From: Deinococcus marmoris
Lineage (GTDB): Bacteria > Deinococcota > Deinococci > Deinococcales > Deinococcaceae
DNA length: 10,269 nucleotides
Direction: 5' to 3'
Assembly: GCF_001949125.1 (NCBI RefSeq)
Contig: NZ_MSTI01000055.1
Location: 1-10,269 of the forward strand
Shown: positions 1 to 10,269 of the stretch, piece by piece
Numbering within the stretch: position 1 is the stretch's first letter
How the letters are laid out: each line of letters opens with the position of its first letter
The notes under the pieces: generated by a model
The model's database searches: none
What the model saw: the letters and a program-made list of their open reading frames with translations, nothing else
Told to the model about the DNA's origin: nothing
Program-made: the position numbers and the translations under genes

Positions 1-16
1 ACCTACCCCTGCCCCC

Positions 17-21
17 GGAGG
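17..21 (+). promoter_or_regulatory. Ribosome binding site of the TolC-like gene
   Basis: GGAGG lies 6 nt before the ATG at 28 and supports that start. The operon promoter is not visible, because only 27 bp precede the gene in this window. Confidence 0.7.
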
Positions 22-27
22 CCAACC

Positions 28-1080
28 ATGACCACCCCTACCACCCGCATTCTGACCGTCCTGCTGGCTCTGGGCCTGACTACCGCCGCCGCGCAGACGG
101 ACGCCACCAAACTGACCCTGGCCAGCGCCGTGAGCCGCGCCCTGGCGGGGGGGCCGGACGTGACCACCGCCCGCGCCAACCTGCAAAAAGCGCAGGCCAA
201 CCTGCGGGCGGTGCGCGCGGACCCCACCAGCATCATCACCACGCTGACGCAGGCCGAGCAGGACAACGCGGCGGCAGCCGTCACGCTGGACGGCACCAAG
301 TTGAATGTGGCGCAAACCGTGATCGGGCAGTATCTGGCCGCCTACGAGGCGAACGGGCGAATTGATCTGAACAGCGCCCAGGCAGCGCTGGACAGGCGCA
401 ACCTGCAAATCGCGCAGGCGCGGCTGGCCGCGAAAGTAGCCACGCAACTGGACGTGAACCGCGCCCAGACCAGCCTGAACAGCGACACCCAGGAACTGGC
501 CGACGCACAGGCGCAGCTTCCGGTGCTGAAGTCGCAACTGGCCCGCTCGCTGGGCCTGCCCACCGGGACGGCCCTGACCCTGGCCGATCCACCCGCCCCG
601 CCCAAGCTGGACGCCAGCCTCGCCACGTTGCAGGCGGGACTTGAAAAACGCCTGCCGTCGCTGAGCCAGGCCAGCAACGGCCTGAGCCTCGCGGCCTTGC
701 AGGTCAAGCTGGCGGACAACGACTACACGCCCACCCGCACGCTGGAAGACGCCCGCACGGCCCAGGCCAACGCCCAGCGGGGTCTGGACGACGCGGTGAA
801 GGCCGCCGGAACCGGGGTGCGCGACGCCTACCGTGCAGTGCAGAATGCCCAGGAAGGCGTCGACATTGCCCACCAGCAGCGCACCAACGCCCAGACCACC
901 CTCAGTCAGGCCCGCGCCCGCCTGAAGGCCGGGACCGCCGCCGCCGTGGAAGTGCAGCAGGCCGAGGTCCAGGCCGCTCAATCCGACTTTGCCGTAACCC
1001 AGGCCAGTGACGGACTGTGGAAGGCCCTCGCGGCGCTGGGGGCGGCCTCCGGCGTGGACGTGACCGGACTGGCAAAATGA
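28..1080 (+). CDS. TolC-like outer membrane efflux protein, short form
   Basis: This is the outer-membrane-factor member of the tripartite efflux operon that continues with an adaptor and an RND pump. The ATG at 28 follows GGAGG (17-21) with a 6-nt spacer. Residues 1-22 look like a Sec signal peptide, with a hydrophobic core and cleavage after TAAA, before Q23. The rest is Ala/Gln-rich heptad-like helix arranged in two similar halves (about 28-190 and 200-345). The first half ends in the LGLP segment (SLGLPTG) typical of OEP/TolC proteins. At 350 residues it is shorter than usual TolC proteins (about 420-490). The aromatic-rich beta-hairpin segments that normally interrupt each half are not visible, so pore formation in the outer membrane is uncertain. 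Family call fairly sure; exact role inferred from the operon. Confidence 0.82.
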   Translation: MTTPTTRILTVLLALGLTTAAAQTDATKLTLASAVSRALAGGPDVTTARANLQKAQANLRAVRADPTSIITTLTQAEQDNAAAAVTLDGTKLNVAQTVIGQYLAAYEANGRIDLNSAQAALDRRNLQIAQARLAAKVATQLDVNRAQTSLNSDTQELADAQAQLPVLKSQLARSLGLPTGTALTLADPPAPPKLDASLATLQAGLEKRLPSLSQASNGLSLAALQVKLADNDYTPTRTLEDARTAQANAQRGLDDAVKAAGTGVRDAYRAVQNAQEGVDIAHQQRTNAQTTLSQARARLKAGTAAAVEVQQAEVQAAQSDFAVTQASDGLWKALAALGAASGVDVTGLAK

Positions 1081-1137
1081 ACTGGACTGGTCAAATAAGC
1101 CGAACTGGTCAAATGAACTGGACTGGCAAGATGAAGC
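1066..1137 (+). repeat. Four 18-bp tandem repeats across the efflux operon's first stop/start junction
   Basis: Four imperfect 18-bp units lie at 1066-1083, 1084-1101, 1102-1119 and 1120-1137. The consensus is roughly GGACTGGTCAAATGAACT. Unit 1 holds the TolC-like gene's TGA stop inside ATGA. Unit 2 has ATAA at the same place, unit 3 has ATGA again, and unit 4 has the ATGA that opens the lipoprotein signal peptide. Because 18 bp is six codons, the ATGs at 1077, 1113 and 1131 are all in the adaptor reading frame and would encode a repeated (M/I)(N/S)(W/R)TG(Q/K) peptide. No good Shine-Dalgarno precedes any of them. Confidence 0.85.
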
Positions 1138-2393
1138 AGGTGCTGCCTCTGCTGGTCCTGACCACCCTGCTGGCAGGTTGCTCGCGGCCCGGCCAGGATG
1201 CCAAGCCCCAGGGCAACGATCTGAACACCGCCCCGGCCAAGACCACCGTTCTGAAGGTGCAGACTGTTACCGCAAAGCAGGGCACGCTAAGGGTGCAGCG
1301 CAGTTCCAGCGCCATCATCACGGCGCAGAAGGATTCCCAGGTCGCGACCCAGAGCGGCGGCACGGTCACGCGCCTGCTGGCCGACGAGGGTGAGCAGGTG
1401 GGCACAGGCGCGGTGGTGGTGCAGCTCGACGACACGCAGCAGCGGCAAGCGCTGGAAAATGCGAAGTTGCAGGTCCAGCAGGCGCAGATCAACTTGCAGC
1501 AGACCCAGAACTCCACGGCCAACGCGGGCGCGTCACTGACCTCCGCCGTAGCGTCCGCCGAGGCGACGCTGGCCCAGGCGCGGCAGAACGCGCAGAGTGC
1601 CGAGACGTTGTACGGACTGGGCGGCATCAGTCTGGCGGACCTTCAGGCGGCGCGGGCCACGCTGGCGCAGGCGCAGTCGGGCCTGTCCTCGGCCCGCAAC
1701 AATCTGGAACAGAACGGGCGCAGCGCGCAGGGCAGCGTGCCCCTGCAACAGGTGGCCCTGGAAACCGCGCAGGAGGGGGTCAGGCAGGCCGAGGAAAACC
1801 TGGCGCGCACGGGGGTCAGGGCACCCTTCGCCGGAACGGTGGCCAGCATCAGCGCCAAGGTCGGCGAATTTGCCGCGCAGGGCACCGCCGTCTTCCGGCT
1901 GGTGGACCCCGGCAGCATCCGCGCCAAGTTCAACATTCCCAGCAGCGACGCCTTCGCGCTGGCCGACGGGACCAAGCTGAATCTGGGCTACGGCGGCGTC
2001 AATTATGTGGCGACAGTTCAGGGCAGTCCCGGCATTGCGGGCGCTGACCGGCTGGTGCCCATTACCGCGCGCGTGCAGGGCGGCGAGAAACTGCCGGTGG
2101 GCGCGGCGGCCCAGGTGCGCTACCGCGCCGATCTGGGCCAGGGTGTGCTGATTCCCAGCAGCGCCGTGCAGGTGGACGGCGGCGAGAACGCCGTATTCGT
2201 GGCGGTGGACGGTAAGGCTGAGCGCCGGGTCGTCACGGTCATCGCCGAGTCCGGCGGCCAACTGGCGGTTTCGGGCGTGGACCCCGGCCAGTCGGTGATC
2301 GATCCACTGCCCGGCAGCCTTCAGGACGGCGCGGCCATCGCAGTAGACACGGGCGCTAAAGATGCCGCCAAACCCGTGGAGAGTGCGCCATGA
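1131..2393 (+). CDS. RND efflux periplasmic adaptor lipoprotein (MFP/HlyD family)
   Basis: This is the adaptor that would link the inner-membrane pump to the outer-membrane factor. From the ATG at 1131 it is 420 residues and opens with a classic lipoprotein signal, [17 protein letters not shown], with lipidated Cys17. A lipoyl-like half-motif follows (about 55-100, [18 protein letters not shown]). Next comes a long Gln/Ala-rich coiled-coil hairpin (about 103-225) with its turn near LYGLGGIS, then the second lipoyl half (about 228-255, [13 protein letters not shown]), and finally beta-barrel and membrane-proximal domains to the end. In-frame ATGs at 1113 and 1077 are possible starts; 1077 overlaps the upstream stop as ATGA. 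I chose 1131 for the compact lipoprotein signal. The stop overlaps the pump gene's start (ATGA, 2390-2393), implying translational coupling. Family call is confident; the start is not. Confidence 0.88.
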   Translation: MKQVLPLLVLTTLLAGCSRPGQDAKPQGNDLNTAPAKTTVLKVQTVTAKQGTLRVQRSSSAIITAQKDSQVATQSGGTVTRLLADEGEQVGTGAVVVQLDDTQQRQALENAKLQVQQAQINLQQTQNSTANAGASLTSAVASAEATLAQARQNAQSAETLYGLGGISLADLQAARATLAQAQSGLSSARNNLEQNGRSAQGSVPLQQVALETAQEGVRQAEENLARTGVRAPFAGTVASISAKVGEFAAQGTAVFRLVDPGSIRAKFNIPSSDAFALADGTKLNLGYGGVNYVATVQGSPGIAGADRLVPITARVQGGEKLPVGAAAQVRYRADLGQGVLIPSSAVQVDGGENAVFVAVDGKAERRVVTVIAESGGQLAVSGVDPGQSVIDPLPGSLQDGAAIAVDTGAKDAAKPVESAP

Positions 2394-5300
2394 GTACCCA
2401 CGAATCCGGGGACCTGAACGCCCCACGCGGCACGCTGCCCGACGGCACGCCGGAGCCGGTGATCAATCCCTTTGTGCGCTTCAGCGTCCGCAACTATGTC
2501 TTTTCCATCGGCATTTTCGTGCTGGTGGCGCTGCTGGGGCTGGTCTCAGTGTTCCGGCTGGGCGTGGAACTGCTGCCCAATTTCGAGGTGCCGATCCTGG
2601 CGGTCAGCACCTCCTACGCGGGCGCAAACCCCGATCAGGTGGACCGCGAGGTCAGCCGCCGCATCGAGGACGCGGTCAGCACCCTGGCCGGGGTGGTGGA
2701 CATCAACACCACCTCCGTGAGCAACCAGTCGGCGGTTGTCATCACCTTTGCCGACAGCACCGACATCGATTCGGCGGCCAACAGCGTGTCGCAGGCGGTG
2801 GCCGCCATCCGGGGTTCCCTGCCCAACGGCGCGGACGCTCCGGTGGTCCAGAAATTCGATCCCAACGCCACCCCGATCCTGTCGCTGGCCCTGCTGGGCG
2901 GCAGTGCCAAGCCCGACGACGTGACTTCCTACGCCGAGGACACCCTGGTGCCCCGGCTGGAACGCGTCGAGGGCGTGGCCGACGTGCGTCTGTCAGGCGG
3001 GCCGGAACGCAAGATCCAGGTACTGCTGGACCCCACCCGCCTGCAAAGCTACAACCTGACGCCCGCGCGCGTCACCGGGGCCATCAGCGGCTCGGCGCTG
3101 GACCTGCCCGCCGGAACGCTGACGCAGGGCGGCAACACCACAGGATTTAGCACCCGCAACACCCCGCGCAACGCCGCCGACGTGGGACGCATCATCGTCG
3201 ATCCGGCCACCGGGCTGCGCGTGGCGGATGTGGCCAGTGTGCGCGACGGCAGCGCCTCGCCCACCTCGTTCGCGCGGGTCAACGGTCAGCCCGCCGTGCT
3301 GCTCTCGGTGCGAAAGGCTTCGGGGACCAATTCTGTGGCCGTGACCGACAACGTGCTGGCCGCGATGAAAGCCCAGCTCCTGCCCCAGGGCTACAGCCTC
3401 AAGCTGGCCAACGACACCACCCGTGAGACGCGCGCCACTGTCTCGGACACCTTCAAGGAATTCCTGATCGCGGTGGCTGCCGTGGGCCTGATCTGCCTGC
3501 TGTTCCTGGGCCGCCTGAACACCGTGTTTTCGGTGATCCTGGCCATCCCGATCTCGATCAGCGCCGCGCCCCTGCTCTTTGGGCTGCTGGGCTTCACCTT
3601 CAACATCATCTCGCTGCTGGCGATCATCGTGGCCATCGGCATCGTGGTGGACGATTCCATCGTGGTGGCCGAGAACGTGCAGCGCTACCGCGACATGGGC
3701 TACGGCCAGGTCCGCAGCGTGCTGCTGGGGGCCAGCGAGGTCTTCTCGGCGGTGACCGCCGCGTCGTTCTCGCTGCTGGCCGTGCTGATCCCGCTGAGCT
3801 TCTTCCCCGGCATCCTCGGCCAGTTCTTCAGTCAGTTCGGGCTGGGCATCGCCGCCGCCATTACGCTGTCGTGGCTGGAAAGCCTGCTGTTCCTGACCGT
3901 GCGGCTGGCCTACACCGCCGAGGCCCGCAGCGTGAGCTGGGCCGAGCTGCCCCCCATCGTGGCCCGCCTGCCCGAGCTGTTCCGGCGCACGCTGGCCGGA
4001 GTCAAAACAGTGCCCGGCGTCCTGGCCCTGATCCTGGGCGGCGCGGTCACGGGGCTGGCCCTCTCGGGCACGGGCCTCCCCCTGCCCGTCAAATTGATCC
4101 TGGCCGCCTTGCTGGCCCCCGTCGTCTGGACGCTGGTGCGCTATGTCGTCACCGTACTGTACGCCTTCCTGGAAGCGCTGACCGGCACGTTGCACGGCGT
4201 CACCATCCGGGGCGTGACGGGCGTCGCCCGCGCCTATGCCCGCAGCCTGGGGAACGCCCTCAAGCGGCCCTGGATCGTGATGTTGGTGGCCCTGGCCTTC
4301 ATGGGCAGCGTCGTGCTGATCGCGCCGAAACTGGGCTTCGCCTTCGTGCCGCAGACCGACAGCGGCATCCTGAACGTGGACCTGACGCTGCCGGTGGGCA
4401 CCGATCTGGCCACCACCAACGCCGTGACCCGCCAGATCGAGGACAAACTGCTCGCCCGCAAGGAGGTCCGGCTGGTGCAGACCAGTGTGGGCAGCGGCAG
4501 TCTGGTGGGCGGTAACAGCGCCAACGCCTCCAGCCTGACCCTGACTCTGGTTCCCAAGGAGGAGCGCCAGGGACTGGACCTGCTGAGCGCCGAATACCGC
4601 AAGCTGCTGGCCCCACTGGTGGCGAACCGCCCCGGCGCGGAGCTGACGGTGGCCTCGCAACAGACCGGACCCGGCGGCAGCGCCGACATGACGCTGGCCC
4701 TGACCGCTCCCAATCAGGCGCTGCTGCTGGAGCGCAACCGGGAGGTCGTGCGCCTGCTCCGCAAAGATCCCAACATCCGCACGGTCAAGAGCAGCCTGAG
4801 CGCCACCACCCAGGAACGCACCTTCATTCCCGATCCCAACCGACTGTCCGGCACCGGCCTGAGCGCCAGCGATGTGGCCCAGGCGCTGCGGACCTACAAC
4901 GACGGCTCGGTGGCAGGCAGCGTCCGCGACGGCGATCAGAGTGTGGACATCGTGGTGCGGCTGGACCCCTCGCTGATCCGCGACGAGCAGAGCCTGCTGT
5001 CGCAGACGGTCTACTCGCCCGCCCTGAACGCCAACCTGCCTCTCAGCGGGCTGGGCACCTTCCAGGTGGCGCAGGCCCCGGCCACCCTGAGCCGCCTGAA
5101 CAAGGCCTACACCGCCACGCTGGACATCAATCTCACGCAGGGCGGCCCCAACCCGTTCGCCTATCAGGCCGTGCTGGAAAAACGGGTGGGCGACGCGGGC
5201 CTGCTGAAAGACAGCGTCACCCTGGGCAACGCCAGCGCCTTCGGCAGCTCGGGCCTGACCGGCGATCTGGTGTTCTTCGGACCGATCATCATGATCAGCT

Positions 5301-5809
5301 CGATCCTGCTGACCTATCTGGTGCTGGGCAGCCAGTTCAACTCATTCCGCTACCCCATCTACCTGCTGCTGCCCGTGCCGATTGCCATCGTGGGCGCGCT
5401 GTGGACCCTGGGCCTGTTCGGCGTGAATCTGGACGTGATCACGGTGCTGGGGATGGTGGTCCTGCTGGGCCTGTCCACCAAGAATTCCATCCTGTACCTG
5501 GAATTCGTGACCGAGCGCGCCCGCAGCCTGCCGCTGAGGGAGGCGCTGATCGAGGCCGCCGAACTGCGTTTCCGCCCGATTCTGATGACCACCCTGACCG
5601 TGCTGGTGATCAGTATTCCGCTGATCCTGGGCCAGGGCGACGGCGCGGAGTTCCGCCGGGGCCTGGGCATCGTGATCCTGGGCGGCGTGGTGACCAGTAC
5701 GCTACTGACCTTCTATGTGGTGCCCACCGTGTTCTGGCAGTTCGAGCGCCGACGTCTGAAGCCGGATGCTCCCGTGCAGATGGGCGGCACCCCCGTCCCC
5801 GGCGACTGA
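2390..5809 (+). CDS. RND family efflux transporter, inner-membrane pump (AcrB/HAE1-like)
   Basis: This is a proton-driven inner-membrane pump of 1139 residues (AcrB is about 1050). TM1 is about 36-56, the first porter/docking region runs to about 355, and TM2-TM4 are about 358-376, 378-398 and 402-422. TM4 carries the proton-relay pair Asp421-Asp422 in [15 protein letters not shown]7 is about 627-647 and is followed by FVPQTDSG and the second porter domain. Lys1031 (STKNS) and Arg1062 (RFRPILMT) match the AcrB TM10/TM11 relay residues, so the pump looks functional. Between TM6 and TM7 there is an insertion of roughly 75-80 residues with two hydrophobic stretches (about 541-560 and 566-597) that AcrB lacks. 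The start overlaps the adaptor stop, and GGAG lies just upstream. Substrate cannot be deduced; HAE-type (drugs, lipids) is more likely than metal, but this is inference. Confidence 0.92.
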   Translation: MSTHESGDLNAPRGTLPDGTPEPVINPFVRFSVRNYVFSIGIFVLVALLGLVSVFRLGVELLPNFEVPILAVSTSYAGANPDQVDREVSRRIEDAVSTLAGVVDINTTSVSNQSAVVITFADSTDIDSAANSVSQAVAAIRGSLPNGADAPVVQKFDPNATPILSLALLGGSAKPDDVTSYAEDTLVPRLERVEGVADVRLSGGPERKIQVLLDPTRLQSYNLTPARVTGAISGSALDLPAGTLTQGGNTTGFSTRNTPRNAADVGRIIVDPATGLRVADVASVRDGSASPTSFARVNGQPAVLLSVRKASGTNSVAVTDNVLAAMKAQLLPQGYSLKLANDTTRETRATVSDTFKEFLIAVAAVGLICLLFLGRLNTVFSVILAIPISISAAPLLFGLLGFTFNIISLLAIIVAIGIVVDDSIVVAENVQRYRDMGYGQVRSVLLGASEVFSAVTAASFSLLAVLIPLSFFPGILGQFFSQFGLGIAAAITLSWLESLLFLTVRLAYTAEARSVSWAELPPIVARLPELFRRTLAGVKTVPGVLALILGGAVTGLALSGTGLPLPVKLILAALLAPVVWTLVRYVVTVLYAFLEALTGTLHGVTIRGVTGVARAYARSLGNALKRPWIVMLVALAFMGSVVLIAPKLGFAFVPQTDSGILNVDLTLPVGTDLATTNAVTRQIEDKLLARKEVRLVQTSVGSGSLVGGNSANASSLTLTLVPKEERQGLDLLSAEYRKLLAPLVANRPGAELTVASQQTGPGGSADMTLALTAPNQALLLERNREVVRLLRKDPNIRTVKSSLSATTQERTFIPDPNRLSGTGLSASDVAQALRTYNDGSVAGSVRDGDQSVDIVVRLDPSLIRDEQSLLSQTVYSPALNANLPLSGLGTFQVAQAPATLSRLNKAYTATLDINLTQGGPNPFAYQAVLEKRVGDAGLLKDSVTLGNASAFGSSGLTGDLVFFGPIIMISSILLTYLVLGSQFNSFRYPIYLLLPVPIAIVGALWTLGLFGVNLDVITVLGMVVLLGLSTKNSILYLEFVTERARSLPLREALIEAAELRFRPILMTTLTVLVISIPLILGQGDGAEFRRGLGIVILGGVVTSTLLTFYVVPTVFWQFERRRLKPDAPVQMGGTPVPGD

Positions 5810-5826
5810 TCCGCCGACCCAGTAAA

Positions 5827-5855
5827 AAGCCCCCTCCGAAAGTTGGAGGGGGCTT
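5827..5855. terminator. Bidirectional Rho-independent terminator between convergent operons
   Basis: There is a perfect 11-bp stem, AAGCCCCCTCC (5827-5837) with GGAGGGGGCTT (5845-5855), and a 7-nt loop (GAAAGTT). Read on the - strand the stem runs into a five-T tract (GGCTTTTTACT), so it is a strong terminator for the livF end, 12 bp past its stop. Read on the + strand the tail is only TTCCACTTT, so it is weaker for the efflux operon, whose stop is 17 bp away. Confidence 0.88.
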
Positions 5856-5867
5856 CCACTTTGTCGT

Positions 5868-9417
<3,550 letters not shown>

Positions 9418-9527
9418 CTGGCTCCAGATCGGCCCGCGCAAGTTTGCCTAACACTCGTTTGGTTGTCATTGCCAGCCACCATACGGAGTTTGGGGCGGGT
9501 GGACAAGACGGACAAGCAAATTGGATG

Positions 9528-9533
9528 TGTCAA
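9528..9533 (-). promoter_or_regulatory. Possible -35 element for the liv operon
   Basis: Perfect TTGACA on the - strand, preceded by a T-run, about 110 bp upstream of livH. I find no good -10 hexamer at 16-18 bp, so this is only a candidate. An alternative is described at 9668-9673. Confidence 0.2.
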
Positions 9534-9667
9534 AAAATCGAGCTGGATCTCCAGTCAATTTTCCCCAGACGAACCAAAGCACGGACATCACAGGCGACTT
9601 GACTGGGCCAGAGGGTCCAAAAATAGGTTAAAATAGCCCTAAAGATCGGCTAGGACGACGTTTTCTA

Positions 9668-9673
9668 ATTATA
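9668..9673 (-). promoter_or_regulatory. Possible -10 element (TATAAT), leftward
   Basis: A perfect TATAAT on the - strand in an AT-rich patch, about 250 bp upstream of livH. The matching -35 position reads ACCAAA, which is poor. It could be the distal liv promoter or chance in AT-rich DNA. Confidence 0.25.
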
Positions 9674-9856
9674 CATACAAATGCATAGAATTTGGTCTCT
9701 CAGAATGGCAGCAGGAAGGCCGTTAAGACCCTGGCAGAATGCTGATCGGACAGAGAGACGTGAATCTCCTGGCAGGACACTCCACAACCCTCTGGTGAGC
9801 GCACAGGGGGTTTGGTGAGGTGGAGCGGGACTGTTAAGCCTCTGAAAGTCCGCTTT

Positions 9857-9904
9857 TGGCCCATTTCGTGAGGTCTGGGGAAATGGGCCAGCCGGAAATG
9901 GGCC
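9857..9904. repeat. 11-bp inverted repeat plus third direct copy
   Basis: TGGCCCATTTC (9857-9867) and GAAATGGGCCA (9880-9890) form a perfect 11-bp inverted repeat around a 12-bp loop. A further GAAATGGGCC (9895-9904) repeats the right arm 15 bp on. No T-run follows in either direction, so a terminator is unlikely; a protein-binding site or structured RNA leader is possible. Confidence 0.7.
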
Positions 9905-9913
9905 GAGCGTGCC

Positions 9914-9975
9914 TTGATGATGATCTTTTAGAGCTTTTAAAAGCTTTTAAAAAGATTTGATGATCATCATCAGGG
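9914..9975. repeat. AT-rich nested palindrome cluster
   Basis: Inside GC-rich DNA sits a low-GC block of overlapping perfect palindromes: TTTTAAAAGCTTTTAAAA (9935-9952), AGCTTTTAAAAGCT (9932-9945) and TGATGATCATCA (9958-9969). Outer arms GATGATGATC (9916-9925) and GATCATCATC (9962-9971) pair perfectly, and ATCTTTT (9923-9929) pairs with AAAAGAT (9950-9956). The whole block could fold as one long interrupted cruciform or hairpin. Function not recognised. Confidence 0.75.
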
Positions 9976-10018
9976 GCAGCGGGCAAAAGCCCAGAAACAC
10001 GGCGTTTTTTGGATTTTT

Positions 10019-10269
10019 CGCCTGAGTAGTCCGGTACTTGTAAGACCGAATCGCCTGAGTAGTCCGGTAGTTTTGGCCCCAATCGCCTGAGTAGTCCGGT
10101 ACTTGTAAGACCGAATCGCCTGAGTTGTCCGGTAGTCGAAACTGCCAATCGCCTGAGTAGTCCGGTACTTGTAAGACCGAATCGCCTGAGTAGTCCGGTA
10201 GCTGTAAGAGGTCAATCGCCTGAGTAGTCCGGTACTTGTAAGACCGAATCGCCTGAGTTGTCCGGTAGT
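10019..10269. repeat. Alternating 33-bp tandem repeat array, cut by the window edge
   Basis: Eight units, each opening with CGCCTGAGT(A/T)GTCCGGTA, start at 10019, 10052, 10084, 10117, 10150, 10183, 10217 and 10250 (the last truncated). Units 1, 3, 5 and 7 are identical 33-mers ending CTTGTAAGACCGAAT. Units 2, 4 and 6 are 32, 33 and 34 bp and carry differing tails: TTTTGGCCCC, TCGAAACTGCC and CTGTAAGAGGTC, each before AAT. The higher-order period is about 65-67 bp. All three - strand frames lack stops in the invariant unit, but unit lengths shift the frame, so I read it as noncoding. It is not CRISPR: the variable parts are only 10-12 bp. The array continues beyond the window. Confidence 0.92.

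Larger units (their letters stand above)
9442..9856. other. Intergenic leader region of the liv operon, no gene seen
   Basis: I see no credible coding region here on either strand. It should contain the leftward liv promoter. Composition is lower in GC than the genes, with AT-rich patches at 9617-9635 and 9661-9690. Small structures present are CTGGATCTCCAG (9543-9554, a near-palindrome) and a doubled GGACAAG (9501-9507, 9510-9516). A 45-codon + strand ORF at 9681-9818 has no ribosome site or family features and is not called. Confidence 0.6.

Noticed and set aside
2993..4660. 555-codon - strand ORF inside the RND pump gene
   Set aside because: It lies wholly antisense to a gene with clear family motifs, its translation is rich in G, Q, H and R with no domain, and long antisense ORFs are expected in GC-rich genes.
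9599..9634. + strand promoter TTGACT ... TAAAAT
   Set aside because: The gap between the hexamers is 24 bp, too long for a standard promoter, and no gene follows to the right within the window.
9681..9818. 45-codon + strand ORF (MHRIWSLRMAAG...)
   Set aside because: No Shine-Dalgarno, no suitable promoter just upstream for a leaderless start, and no recognisable protein features.
9834..10215. - strand ORFs running through the tandem array (repeats such as YRTTQAI or PDYSGDS)
   Set aside because: The repeat is open in all three - strand frames, and units of 32 and 34 bp switch the frame, so no single peptide repeat is maintained. No ribosome site or conserved flank was seen.
10019..10269. 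CRISPR array
   Set aside because: Variable segments are only 10-12 bp, the conserved block between them is about 55 bp, and one variable tail looks like a decayed copy of the constant tail. No cas gene is present in the window.

Overview
The window comes from a GC-rich, didermic bacterium. Dense packing, a TolC/adaptor/RND efflux set and a HAAT-type amino-acid ABC transporter fit a Deinococcus-like genome. That assignment is inferred from composition and gene style and is not proven by any marker gene here.

Left block (28-5809, + strand): a three-gene tripartite efflux operon. It encodes a short TolC-like outer-membrane-factor homologue, a periplasmic adaptor lipoprotein (MFP/HlyD type) and a 1139-residue RND inner-membrane pump with the proton-relay residues intact. 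The genes are tightly coupled. The first junction is built from four copies of an 18-bp tandem repeat that carry the stop/start signals; the second is an ATGA overlap. The TolC-like protein seems to lack the beta-barrel insertions, and the pump has an extra hydrophobic insertion between TM6 and TM7. Substrates cannot be read from the sequence.

Middle (5827-5855): a strong hairpin between the convergent operons. Its T-run is better for leftward transcription.

Right block (9417-5868, - strand): a livH - livM::livG fusion - livF operon for a branched-chain/hydrophobic amino-acid (HAAT family) ABC importer. All junctions are ATGA overlaps. Permease LivM and ATPase LivG are one polypeptide. No substrate-binding protein gene lies in the window.

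Far right (9442-10269): more than 800 bp in which I see no credible gene. It holds an 11-bp inverted repeat with a third direct copy, an unusually AT-rich palindrome cluster (9914-9975), and a tandem array (10019 to the window edge). In the array an invariant 33-bp unit alternates with a variable partner unit. This is the part of the window that known features explain least.
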